Below are positions 26,153 to 34,288 of a DNA stretch of 64,000 bases, one piece after another (the first letter of the stretch is position 1; each line of letters opens with the position of its first letter). The position numbers and the translations under genes were made by a program. The notes below the pieces were generated by a model. That model did not search any database, was not told the origin of the DNA, and saw only the letters and a program-made list of their open reading frames with translations. The stretch is from Actinomadura meyerae (GTDB taxonomy: Bacteria; Actinomycetota; Actinomycetes; Streptosporangiales; Streptosporangiaceae), in assembly GCF_900188445.1 (NCBI RefSeq), contig NZ_FZOR01000045.1:1-64000 (forward strand), given 5' to 3'.

Positions 26153-26782
26153 ATGACCACTTCGATTCCGGAAGCACCGTTCACCGCCCCGGCGTCCGAC
26201 GAGCGCCTGGGACGCGCCGCCGCCGCGCTGAGCGCGCACGGTTTCACCGTCGAGATCCTCGAGGACGCCGCGGCCGCGCGCCGCCGCGTCCGGGAGCTGA
26301 TCCCCGAAGGCGCCGACGTGTTCACCGGGGCCAGCGAGACCCTCCGCCTGTCGGGGATCGACGACGACATCAACGGCAGCGGGCGGTACAGGTCCGTCAA
26401 GGCGCGCAGCAGGACGATGGACCGCGCCACCCAGCAGGCCGAGATGTGGAAGATGGCCGCCTGCGCCGAGGTCATCGTGGGCAGCGTCGCCGCCGTCACC
26501 GAGACCGGCTCCCTCGTGGCCGCCTCCGCCAGCGGAAGCCAGCTCGCCGGGTACGCGGGCGCCGCGCCCCGCGCGATCTGGATCGTCGGGGCGCAGAAGG
26601 TGGTCCCCGACCTGGACACGGCGCTGCGCCGCGTCGAGGAGCACTGCCTCCCGCTGGAGAGCGAGCGCGCCATGGGCGCCTACGGGCAGCCCAGCGCGGT
26701 CAACCGCCTCCTCGTCCTCAACGCGGAACCCGAGCCCGGCCGCGGCACCGTCCTCCTGCTCCGCGAAGCCATCGGCTTCTGA
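26153..26782 (+). CDS. LUD-domain protein (LutC/YkgG-like)
   Basis: A 209-residue protein of the LUD (DUF162) family, with AADVFTGAS-like and VGSVAAVTETGSLV motifs and a terminal NRLLVLNAEPEPGR. The family includes the LutC subunit of lactate oxidation, but LutA and LutB are absent, so a stand-alone role is more likely. It is driven from the divergent promoter shared with the SigJ-type sigma gene. GGGG lies 6 nt upstream of the ATG. A terminator hairpin follows. Confidence 0.82.
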   Translation: MTTSIPEAPFTAPASDERLGRAAAALSAHGFTVEILEDAAAARRRVRELIPEGADVFTGASETLRLSGIDDDINGSGRYRSVKARSRTMDRATQQAEMWKMAACAEVIVGSVAAVTETGSLVAASASGSQLAGYAGAAPRAIWIVGAQKVVPDLDTALRRVEEHCLPLESERAMGAYGQPSAVNRLLVLNAEPEPGRGTVLLLREAIGF

Positions 26783-26796
26783 CCCGCGACCACCCG

Positions 26797-26840
26797 CCGA
26801 AAGCCGGCCCCTCCGCCCGCCGCAGGGAGGCCGGCTTCGG
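26797..26840 (+). terminator. Hairpin terminator after the LUD gene
   Basis: Arms CCGAAAGCCGGCC (26797-26809) and GGCCGGCTTCGG (26829-26840) pair with one bulged A, 15 nt after the stop codon. Confidence 0.7.
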
Positions 26841-26955
26841 TCGGCCCGCCCGGACGGGATGCGTCGGGCCGGTGTCGTTTCCGTCCAAGACGTTGGGGTG
26901 GCCGCGGCCTAGGGTGAGTCCGCCAGTTCGCCCCCGATCGTGAGGAGGACGCGCC

Positions 26956-27534
26956 ATGCGTCGCCTGGTCTACACCGGTTTCATGTCGCTGGACGGCGTC
27001 GTCGACTCCCCCGGTGGAGGGCCGGGGGAGGAGCACCGCAGCGGCGGCTGGGTGTTCAAGGATCTCGAGTTCGTCCCGGAGGCCTGGTCGCTGAAGGGCG
27101 AGGAGCTCGCCGAGACCTCGGCGCTGATGTTCGGCCGCCGCAGCTACGAGGTGTTCGCGCCGGTCTGGCCCGGTTCGGCGGACCACGCCGACTACAAGGA
27201 GCTGCCCAAGTACGTGGTGTCGGAGACGCTGTCCGAGGACGCCCTGGTCGACGACTGGGGCCCGATCACGATCCTGCGCTCGACCGAGGACGTCGCCGCG
27301 CTCCGGGAGGGCGACGGCGGCGCGATCTTCATCCACGGGAGCGCGGAGCTGGCCCGGCGGCTGGCGGACGCCGACCTGATCGACCAGTACAACCTGCTCG
27401 TCTTCCCCGTCCTGCTCGGCGCCGGGAAGAGCCTGTTCGGACGGGCCGACCGCGCCAAGCAGATGCTGAAGCTCCGGGAGTCGGAGAGCTACTCGAACGG
27501 GATCCTGAAGCTCGTCTACGACGTCCGGCGCTGA
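26956..27534 (+). CDS. Dihydrofolate reductase-family protein (RibD C-terminal domain)
   Basis: A 192-residue protein of the RibD_C/YyaP group. It begins RRLVYTGFMSLDGVVDSPGG and has LMFGRRSYEVF, IHGSAELARRLADADLID and FPVLLGAGKSLF, the usual NADPH-binding landmarks. Most such proteins are reductases of unknown substrate rather than folate enzymes. GGAGG lies 8 nt before the ATG. Its end overlaps the convergent AraC gene by 19 bp. A second paralogue is at 41488. Confidence 0.88.
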   Translation: MRRLVYTGFMSLDGVVDSPGGGPGEEHRSGGWVFKDLEFVPEAWSLKGEELAETSALMFGRRSYEVFAPVWPGSADHADYKELPKYVVSETLSEDALVDDWGPITILRSTEDVAALREGDGGAIFIHGSAELARRLADADLIDQYNLLVFPVLLGAGKSLFGRADRAKQMLKLRESESYSNGILKLVYDVRR

Positions 27535-28226
27535 CCGAGGTCGAGGCCGAGCGCGCCGCCCGCGCCCTCGCGCAGCTGCCCCGCCGTCCGCCCGACGTAG
27601 GTGCGCAGCGCGCGGGCCAGGTGCGGTTCGTCGAAGTAGTCGAGCTTCGCGACGACGGAGGCGGCCGGGTCACCGGCCGCCAGCAGCCCCGCCGCCGTGC
27701 GGGCCCGCTCGATCTGCCGGACGGCGCCCCTGGTCAGCCCGGTCGCGGCGCGGAACCGGCGCTCGACCGTGCGGTCCGAGACGGCGGGCCGGTGACCGCG
27801 CAGCACCGCCGCCACGAGCGGGTCGCGGACCACGATCCCGGCCCGGACGAGACGGTCGACCAGCGCCTCGGCGTCGTCGGGGCCGGGCGTCTCCCAGCGC
27901 GTGCCGTCCAGCCGGAACGTCCGGCGCGTGGTGTCGGGGAGCACGATGCCCGCGTTCACCAGCGACGGCGTGGGCATGGCCCGCAGGGAGGTGCCCACCG
28001 CGAAGTCGATGCCCGTGAAGGTCGCGCCCTCCGGCACCGGCGCCGTGCCCGTCCGGGTCTCGGGGCCGGTGACGGTCGTGTACGCCCGGCCGTCCTGAGT
28101 CCAGAACACCAGGCCCCAGCGCGCCCCGGCCACCGACGTCATCTCCGTGACCCGCTCGCTCGTGCAGGTCCAGACGGCGTCGACCCACGGCGAGTCGGAC
28201 TGGCGCGTCCCGAAACGCAGGTCCAC
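27516..28226 (-). CDS. AraC-family regulator
   Basis: A 236-residue regulator with an N-terminal AraC-like sensing domain and a C-terminal double helix-turn-helix (about residues 140-230; VSDRTVERRFRAATGLTRGAVRQIERA, then DYFDEPHLARALRTYVGRT). The GTG start is 3 nt after the stop of the VOC gene, so the two form one operon. The target is unknown; the VOC protein and the overlapping DHFR-like gene are candidates. Confidence 0.85.
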   Translation of the reverse strand: MDLRFGTRQSDSPWVDAVWTCTSERVTEMTSVAGARWGLVFWTQDGRAYTTVTGPETRTGTAPVPEGATFTGIDFAVGTSLRAMPTPSLVNAGIVLPDTTRRTFRLDGTRWETPGPDDAEALVDRLVRAGIVVRDPLVAAVLRGHRPAVSDRTVERRFRAATGLTRGAVRQIERARTAAGLLAAGDPAASVVAKLDYFDEPHLARALRTYVGRTAGQLREGAGGALGLDLGQRRTS

Positions 28227-28229
28227 CGG

Positions 28230-28700
28230 TCACCCGATCTGCTCGGCCAGCGCGACGGTGATGCCAGCGGGCCCGCGCAGGTAGCAGAGGCGGTAGCTGT
28301 CCCCGTACCGCACCACCTCGCCGATCAGTTCGGCCCCGTGCGGCCGCAGGCGGTCGAGGACGCCGTCGAGGTCGTCGACGGCGAACATGATCCGGTGCGC
28401 GCCCAGCGTGTTCACCGGGGCGCGCGGGTCGCCGGCCGGGCTCGCCGGGGACCGGTACTTGGTCAGTTCGAGCCGCCCGTGGCCGTCCGGGGTGCGCATC
28501 ATCGCGAGCTCCGACCGGACGCCCTCCAGGTCGATCAGGCGGTCGACCTCGCGGCCCTCGGTCGTCGCCTCGCCTTCCAGTTCCAGCCCGAGCGCGGTGA
28601 AGAACGCCACGGCCGCCGCGAGGTCGTCCACGACGACGGCGATGTTGTCCAACCGCCGGACCGTCCCGCGCTCGGCGCCGCGCCGGTCGGTGTCGTTCAT
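28230..28700 (-). CDS. VOC-family (glyoxalase/bleomycin-resistance-like) protein
   Basis: A 156-residue protein with two beta-alpha-beta-beta-beta units: LDNIAVVVDDLAAAVAFFTALGLEL and later HRIMFAVDDLDGVLDRL, ending GPAGITVALAEQIG with the terminal metal Glu. Such folds act as glyoxalases, dioxygenases or binding proteins. GGAG lies 7 nt upstream of the ATG. It is co-transcribed with the AraC regulator. Confidence 0.87.
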   Translation of the reverse strand: MNDTDRRGAERGTVRRLDNIAVVVDDLAAAVAFFTALGLELEGEATTEGREVDRLIDLEGVRSELAMMRTPDGHGRLELTKYRSPASPAGDPRAPVNTLGAHRIMFAVDDLDGVLDRLRPHGAELIGEVVRYGDSYRLCYLRGPAGITVALAEQIG

Positions 28701-28758
28701 GATGATCTCCTTCGGGTTTCGCGGCCGGCCTCGCCCGCGCGGTACCGGCCCGGACGGA

Positions 28759-29352
28759 TCACTCGGGCAGGGACCGCAGGTAGGCCATGAGGGCCTCGCC
28801 GCGCGGGGAGAGCCGGTAGCCGGTCTCCAGGCTTTCGGTGAGTCCGAGGGCCTTCAGGCGGCGGACGTCCGCCTTGAAGGGGAGCCTGTCGCGGCCCAGG
28901 TGCTCGGCCAGGTCGAGGGCGCGCAGGCCGGGGCGTTCCTCGATGAGGCGGAGGACCTCGCGGGTCCACGGTTCGCGGCGGCTTCGGGCGTCGACGGCGT
29001 CCAGGGCGGCCTTGAGGTCGGCCAGTTCCCGGTCGGTCAGGTCGGCGTTCGCGGCCAGCTCCGCGCGCGGATCGGGACCGCCGAGATGGAGCATGACGCG
29101 GTGGTAGCCGCCTTCCTTGCGGCTCTTCGACAGGGCGGTGAGCAGCGCGGTGCGGTCGGCGAAACCGGAACGGAGGGCGTCCTCCTCGGTGATCTCCTCG
29201 GGGGTGACGGCCGTGACGGAGTCGATGACGATGATCCCCGCCCAGGTGCGCTGCGTACTCCCCGCGCGGACCGGCGGCCTGCCCCACACGCGGAACACCC
29301 GGTCGATCCGCCCGCCCGCGATCCCCTCAAGGACCTCACGCCTGAACAGCAT
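28759..29352 (-). CDS. Unknown protein with ASCH-like start and winged-helix-like end
   Basis: A 197-residue soluble protein. The first 80 residues (MLFRREVLEGIAGGRIDRVF, then WAGIIVIDSV) resemble the ASCH/PUA-like fold, which binds RNA or modified bases. The last 75 (PGLRALDLAEHLGRD, then FKADVRRLKALGLTES and LSPRGEALMAYL) look like a winged helix. The domain pairing suggests nucleic-acid recognition, but the family assignment is tentative. GGGAGG lies upstream of the ATG. There is no operon partner. Confidence 0.65.
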   Translation of the reverse strand: MLFRREVLEGIAGGRIDRVFRVWGRPPVRAGSTQRTWAGIIVIDSVTAVTPEEITEEDALRSGFADRTALLTALSKSRKEGGYHRVMLHLGGPDPRAELAANADLTDRELADLKAALDAVDARSRREPWTREVLRLIEERPGLRALDLAEHLGRDRLPFKADVRRLKALGLTESLETGYRLSPRGEALMAYLRSLPE

Positions 29353-29387
29353 CGTCCCTCCCCGGCGGGCACATTACCGGCCCCGCT

Positions 29388-30029
29388 TCAGCCGTGGTCG
29401 ATGGAGAAACCCAGGATGACGGCGGCGGACACCACGACATGCCCGGGTGCCAGATCCTGCGCGAACGCCTCGCCGCCCGAGCCGTGCCCGCGGTACCGCT
29501 CCGGTCCGACCTGGTCCGGGTCGACGTCGTCGATGTGCACGACGGCCCCCAGCCGCACCCCCGCGGCCTCGGCGAACAGCTCGGCCTTGCGCCGGGCCGC
29601 GCCGACCGCCTGCCGGCGGGCCTCCGCGCGCATCTCCCCTTTGGCGGTGACGTCGAAGTGGACGCTCTCTATCTCGTTCGCGCCCGCCGCGACCAGATCG
29701 ACGAGCATGGGCTGCACGTCGTCGAGAGCGGTCGACTCGACGGCGAACGATGCCTGGCACTCGTACCCGATCAGCTTGCGTTCCGAGTTGCGGAAGCTCC
29801 ACGAACTCTTCAGGTCGAGCCTTGAGCGTTGAACGGCCGCGTCCTGTATTCCATGACGCCGCAGTGCCCGGCGCACCTCCTGGACGGCGTCGCTGGCGGC
29901 GGAGAAAGCCCGGGAGGGCGTCTGCTCGATCCGCGTCACCTTGAAACGGACCCGCACGAGGTCGGGCATCGCCTTGACGCTCGACGCACCGTAGGCGGTC
30001 ACGCCCCAGGGCCGTTCGATCATCTGCAT
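29388..30029 (-). CDS. SIMPL-domain (DUF541) protein
   Basis: A 213-residue protein with typical SIMPL features: GVTAYGASSVKAMPDLVRVRF at the start, a middle EVRRALRRHGIQDAAVQRS, and the conserved RRQAVGAARRKAELFAEAAGV near residue 155. No signal peptide is evident, unlike many DUF541 proteins, so it is probably cytoplasmic. The function of the family is poorly defined. An internal ATG two codons downstream is an alternative start. Confidence 0.8.
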   Translation of the reverse strand: MQMIERPWGVTAYGASSVKAMPDLVRVRFKVTRIEQTPSRAFSAASDAVQEVRRALRRHGIQDAAVQRSRLDLKSSWSFRNSERKLIGYECQASFAVESTALDDVQPMLVDLVAAGANEIESVHFDVTAKGEMRAEARRQAVGAARRKAELFAEAAGVRLGAVVHIDDVDPDQVGPERYRGHGSGGEAFAQDLAPGHVVVSAAVILGFSIDHG

Positions 30030-30099
30030 GCCGATGATTGAAGCAGCGCGCCCCGCGATCCGTAACCCGGACGAAGAATTGGCGACAAAGCCGCCCTAT

Positions 30100-32226
30100 C
30101 TATCGCGCTGAAGCGGACGGAGGGACGTCGTGCATCTCTTTCAGTGACCAGGTGCCGTTGCCGCCGCCGGTGACCTGGAGAAGTGTGTACGAACGGAGGC
30201 GGATTTCCGTGTCGCCGTCAGGGTGAGCGAGTGTGCGAACGGGGGTCAGAGTGTCGTCCAGTTGCAGGAGGCCGAATGCGTCTCCGCTGCGGAACAGCAC
30301 GGGACCGGGCGGGCCCAGGTAGCGCACCACCGTGGTTCGGTCGCCCGCCAGCGAATGCTCGAACGGCCGGACGCGGGCGGCGGGCGCGCCCATGTCGGCC
30401 TGTTCCAGGGGCGTCACGTCGATCCGCCATTCCGCCCCGGCGGTTCTCACCTGGATCACCGCCTGTGCCGGGACGGCGAACGTGCTCCGGCTCGGCAGGG
30501 GCTCGTTCTCCTGGGACGAGTTGGAAGCGGCGGCGGACGCCACGGGTTCGCAGCCGGGTAGCGCCGCCAGATCCGGTGCGTGCAGGTAGACCTGGTGGGG
30601 TTCTCCAGCCGGGCATGTCACGACCGCGATTCCGGCCGGCCCCTGGTAGCTGAGCACTTCGGGCCCGCTGCCCGCGGCGGAGCCGGTGAACGCGCGTGCG
30701 CGTTCCGGTCCGCTGATGGTGACGGTCCAGCGGCCCTCGGACTCGACGGACAGGTACCTCTTCGTGAGCGCCTTGCCGGATACCAGCCGGTCGTCCAGGA
30801 CGATGGTGGCGGGCGAAGTTTCCGGGCCGCATGCGATGACCGGCGTCCCCTGGCCGAACTCGGTGCGTCGAAGCCAGGCCCGCAGCCTTCCGGGCCCTTC
30901 GTTCGTGAATTCGGCCAGCACCGGACGGGGGAGCTGCCCCTTGATTTTGATGCGCATCCTGCCGGTGCCGCGATGTGTGCGCACCGTGCCGTCGGGAGCG
31001 GGTTCGACCGGCGTCCGCGGCGGGGGCGCCTCGCCTTCCGCAAGCCAGCGGTCGAGTTCGGCGGCCACCCTGCGCGGATCCTTCACCCGAATGCACAACC
31101 AGCGGAACAAGCGCCCCCGCTGAGGCATGGCCGCCCGCGGATCGAGACCGCGCAGGGCCAACATGACCCAGAACCAATTCCCCCATCGCAGCCGTCGCGC
31201 GGGAAGGGAAATGCCGTCCCGTACCCGCAGGGCGAGGTTGAGGTCTTCCCGGAACGGCGTCAGCCTTGCCACGTTCTCTTCGACCTGGCGCCGCTGCGAC
31301 TCGTCGCCGTAGTGGACGGCCGCGATCTCGCTGCGCGGGATTCGCAATGCCTTCCACAGCAGCAGACCGTCCCAGATGACGAGTTCATTGCCGCTCACCC
31401 ACAGCCGGGGCCGTCCGAGAACCAGCCGAAGCATCTGGAACGTGACGCCCAGCAGGACGATCGCGAGGACAGGCGCCCACGCGCCCGCGACCACCTCGGC
31501 CCAGGTGGTCTCCTTGTTGAAGGCGGCCCAGCCCAGCGCGAACAGCACCAGCGACGCGATGAGGACGAACAGGGCCGCCACTGCCGCCAGGGTGCGGTCC
31601 GTAGATCTGACGATCTTCGCGGCGATCGTGGACGAACCGGGCTTCGCCGACCAGCCCCACCGGTCGTGGTCGGCGAGGTCGCGCAGCGCGAATCGTCCGC
31701 GTTCCCTCGCCTGCCGCTTACGCGACGCGGGAGAGGCGCGCGTCCAGTAGACGTCCCACAGCACCATGCCGTTCAGCAAGGCCGCGATGCCTCCGGCAAA
31801 GGCGGCAAGGAACACGGTGGCGAGCGCCGGCCCCCATTCCGGTTTCCCGCCCTCCAGATGGACGAAATCGCCTGAGCCCACGTCCAGGGCGGTAACCGAC
31901 TCCCCGGCGTGAAGGGAACGGTCGTCGTCCCCTCTCAGCTCGACTCCCTCACGGGTGAACTGGAAGATTCCGCCGGTCGTGTACGTGCCGTACCACCGGC
32001 ATCCGCCTCGCCCGCACGCCTCTGATCCCGCCGTGAACGTGCCCGGGACCCCTTCGCCCCGCGCGGCGTGCCTGGTGGCCGTGGCCTCGTCCACCATGGC
32101 GCCGAAGACGAAGGTCCAGATCATCAGGAGCCCGGCGCCCGCCAGCAGCCGGGCGACCGGGAACTGCCCGAGCCTGGCGAGTGAGTACCTCTTCGCGGCC
32201 CGGTCCACCTCGCGTCTTCGGCTCAT
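30100..32226 (-). CDS. Large membrane protein, function unknown
   Basis: A 708-residue protein. Hydrophobic helices lie at about residues 26-44, 130-150, 212-232 and 242-264; the loop between the first two is extracytoplasmic and contains CGRGGCRWYG, a likely disulfide. The C-terminal 440 residues are hydrophilic, beta-rich and probably cytoplasmic, with repeated IxVxxPEGRW-like segments. No enzyme motif is evident. I do not recognise the family. Confidence 0.75.
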   Translation of the reverse strand: MSRRREVDRAAKRYSLARLGQFPVARLLAGAGLLMIWTFVFGAMVDEATATRHAARGEGVPGTFTAGSEACGRGGCRWYGTYTTGGIFQFTREGVELRGDDDRSLHAGESVTALDVGSGDFVHLEGGKPEWGPALATVFLAAFAGGIAALLNGMVLWDVYWTRASPASRKRQARERGRFALRDLADHDRWGWSAKPGSSTIAAKIVRSTDRTLAAVAALFVLIASLVLFALGWAAFNKETTWAEVVAGAWAPVLAIVLLGVTFQMLRLVLGRPRLWVSGNELVIWDGLLLWKALRIPRSEIAAVHYGDESQRRQVEENVARLTPFREDLNLALRVRDGISLPARRLRWGNWFWVMLALRGLDPRAAMPQRGRLFRWLCIRVKDPRRVAAELDRWLAEGEAPPPRTPVEPAPDGTVRTHRGTGRMRIKIKGQLPRPVLAEFTNEGPGRLRAWLRRTEFGQGTPVIACGPETSPATIVLDDRLVSGKALTKRYLSVESEGRWTVTISGPERARAFTGSAAGSGPEVLSYQGPAGIAVVTCPAGEPHQVYLHAPDLAALPGCEPVASAAASNSSQENEPLPSRSTFAVPAQAVIQVRTAGAEWRIDVTPLEQADMGAPAARVRPFEHSLAGDRTTVVRYLGPPGPVLFRSGDAFGLLQLDDTLTPVRTLAHPDGDTEIRLRSYTLLQVTGGGNGTWSLKEMHDVPPSASAR

Positions 32227-32340
32227 TCCCGTCCCGTCCAGACCGCCGTCGAGGCCCAGCCGGACGGCACCATCGCGGAACCAAGGATCACATGGCGGGA
32301 CGGGAAGATCGAACGTGCGGGCGGCGCCGTTCCGCGTCGG

Positions 32341-32390
32341 CCGGGACCGCTCAGCGCCGGCCGGGACCGCTCAGCGCCGGCCGGGACCGC
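32341..32390. repeat. 20-bp tandem repeat over a gene's 3' end
   Basis: Two identical 20-bp units (32341-32360 and 32361-32380) and a 10-bp partial third. The stop codon of the YqeB-like gene lies in the second unit. The array looks like a replication-slippage product. Confidence 0.85.
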
Positions 32391-33066
32391 GCCAGTACTG
32401 CTGCTTGCCCTTGTCGCGGACGACGATGCCGACCCGCGCCAGCTCGCGCCGCAGCTCCTTGACGGAGTCGCCCGAATCCGAGGACTTCAGGGCCTCCGCG
32501 CGGGCCCTGAGCAGCGCGTTCGCCAGTTCGGGCAGTTCCGGGGTCTTCGGGACCCAGAGCTTGAACTCGTCCTCGTACGGGTCGCCGTCCACCCAGGCGT
32601 AGCCGTGCGCGGTGAAGGCCGCGGCCAGCCGCCGGACGCCGAGATCGCACTTCTCCCGGGCGAGCTCCTCGCCGTTGGGACCGAGCAGCACCAGCCGGTC
32701 CTTCTCCTGGAACACGTGGCCGACCCGTTCCCGGGCGATCTCCTGCTCGTAACCCGTCCGCTTGAGCACCACCCGCTCGCCGGACACGGTGACCGAGACC
32801 TGCTCCAGCGCGTCGACGAAGATCACGACGACGCCCGCGAGCGCCCCCAGGACGACCAGTCCGACGCTGAGCCACGGCTCGGGAATGGAGGTGAGCAGCT
32901 CAGCGGGGCCCCGCATCGGTGCCCACTTCAGCCCGACCAGCCAGTGCGCGAGCAGATCGAGGAGCCAGCCGGCCCCGGCCAGCAGTGTCGCCGCCGCCAC
33001 GTACAGCGTCCCCTGGGCCCAGGCAGGCCGGGCCAGCGTCGTGGACGTGTCCAGATGCGATCCCAC
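32371..33066 (-). CDS. YqeB-like membrane protein
   Basis: A 231-residue protein with two or three helices in the first 95 residues and a hydrophilic tail containing KDRLVLLGPNGEELAREK and DEFKLWVPKTPELPELANAL. This resembles the actinobacterial YqeB family, whose function is unknown; the assignment is tentative. The GTG at 33066 has GGGGAGG 8 nt upstream. It follows the next gene by 2 bp, so the two are co-transcribed. Confidence 0.7.
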   Translation of the reverse strand: MGSHLDTSTTLARPAWAQGTLYVAAATLLAGAGWLLDLLAHWLVGLKWAPMRGPAELLTSIPEPWLSVGLVVLGALAGVVVIFVDALEQVSVTVSGERVVLKRTGYEQEIARERVGHVFQEKDRLVLLGPNGEELAREKCDLGVRRLAAAFTAHGYAWVDGDPYEDEFKLWVPKTPELPELANALLRARAEALKSSDSGDSVKELRRELARVGIVVRDKGKQQYWRGPGRR

Positions 33067-33068
33067 TT

Positions 33069-34100
33069 TCAGATCCTCCCCGCAGGCGCGACGGTTTCCT
33101 TGGAACGGCGTAGCCGAAGGTCGATGAGGGCCAGGAGGAGCAGCACGCCCAGCAGCAGGACGGCGTTCACGGTGTACTTGACCGGATACGACGTCTCGCC
33201 GAGCGGCTCGACCACGAAGGCCAGCGCCGAGTTGACCACGAGCGCGGCGCCACTGGCCGCCAGGATGTGCCGGTGGTTCCAGCCGCGGCGGCGGGAGTAC
33301 CGCAGCAGGCCGGCGGCCGCGAGCACGAGGGCGAGGGCATCCAGCACCACCCCCGTCCAGGACGCCGGTGCGAACTGGTGGGTGCCCCACAGCACGACGC
33401 CGCCGCACCCCACCAGCCATGGCGGCGGAACCCTGCCCGGCGCGGCCGCGGGCGCGGGCGCGGGACGCCGGGGGAGGACGAACGCGGCGACGACCAGCAG
33501 CACGGCGATCGCCGCGGTGGTGCCGAGCTGCGCCGGGCTCGCCATGAAGTCCCTGGTGTGCTCCCTGAAGATGATCGCCGCGGCGAGCCCGTACAGGACG
33601 ACCATGGTCGCGATGCCGGTCCGTCCGAGCCAGGGCCGGGCCGCGTAGCGCGGCGCGCAGGCCTCGATGACCGCGATGGGCGCGCCGAAACTCCAGATGA
33701 CGTGGCCCGCGACGAAGACCAGCAGGTACTTGGCGCTCAGGCCCAGCTCCGGGATGTGGGTCGGCAGCCGGTCGCGGTCCCAGGACGGCTCGTCCACGAA
33801 GTCCGGATTGAACAGGCTCTGGTCGATCAGTCCCGCCTGGACGAGCCCGAACGCCGCGCTCAGCAGCACGATCGCCGGCCAGCCCCGTCCGGTCCGCCGG
33901 ACGGCCTCGCGGATCAGCACCGCGACGGTCCCGTACAGCGGGGCGAGGATGAGCAGCCCGCCGAGCAGCTCCAGCGGCCGCCCGATGATCTGGTCGTAGC
34001 CGATGAGGTACTCGGCGCAGACCGGTGACAGCAGGAGCAGCCCCACCACCAGCGCCATCCGGCGCCGGAGCGGGGGCATGCCGGGGTCTTCCACATCCAT
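33069..34100 (-). CDS. Polytopic membrane protein, function unknown
   Basis: A 343-residue protein with about nine hydrophobic helices, including LIREAVRRTGRGWPAIVLLS and LLVFVAGHVIWSFGAPIAVIEA. A charged loop, NPDFVDEPSWDRDRLP, sits between helices 3 and 4. The pattern resembles uncharacterised CPBP-like or transporter proteins, but no catalytic motif is visible. The start is uncertain, since the ATG at 34100 and one 21 nt downstream both lack ribosome sites. It is the first gene of an operon with the YqeB-like gene; repeat operators lie just upstream. Confidence 0.68.
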   Translation of the reverse strand: MDVEDPGMPPLRRRMALVVGLLLLSPVCAEYLIGYDQIIGRPLELLGGLLILAPLYGTVAVLIREAVRRTGRGWPAIVLLSAAFGLVQAGLIDQSLFNPDFVDEPSWDRDRLPTHIPELGLSAKYLLVFVAGHVIWSFGAPIAVIEACAPRYAARPWLGRTGIATMVVLYGLAAAIIFREHTRDFMASPAQLGTTAAIAVLLVVAAFVLPRRPAPAPAAAPGRVPPPWLVGCGGVVLWGTHQFAPASWTGVVLDALALVLAAAGLLRYSRRRGWNHRHILAASGAALVVNSALAFVVEPLGETSYPVKYTVNAVLLLGVLLLLALIDLRLRRSKETVAPAGRI

Positions 34101-34140
34101 GATCTTGAAGTTAGAAGCCGGGCCCCCGCCCCGGCAGCCG

Positions 34141-34195
34141 TCCAAAGGCGACCGTCGGCTGCTCCAAAGTCGCTACCGCGCGACCCATTGGTCGC
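34141..34195. promoter_or_regulatory. Operator-like repeats upstream of the membrane-protein operon
   Basis: TCCAAAGGCGAC (34141-34152) and TCCAAAGTCGCT (34163-34174) are 22 bp apart, two helical turns. They are followed by the palindrome GCGACC-CATT-GGTCGC (34180-34195), which contains an inverted version of the motif. The binding protein is unknown. Confidence 0.45.
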
Positions 34196-34202
34196 CCGAC
34201 GA

Positions 34203-34248
34203 CACGCCGAGAGCGGAGCCAGGGCTTCCCGGCTCCGCTCCGGGCGTG
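34203..34248 (-). terminator. Hairpin terminator after the xylanase gene
   Basis: A perfect 10-bp stem GAGCGGAGCC / GGCTCCGCTC (34211-34220 and 34231-34240) is extended by CACGCC / GGCGTG outside a small internal loop. It lies 41 bp past the xylanase stop. Confidence 0.8.
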
Positions 34249-34288
34249 CGTGCGGTGATCGACCTGAGGTCAGCCGATCGTGCTCAGG

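Noticed and set aside
26153..26782. Calling the LUD protein lutC and inferring lactate oxidation
   Set aside because: The LutA and LutB partners are absent and the gene pairs with a sigma factor instead.
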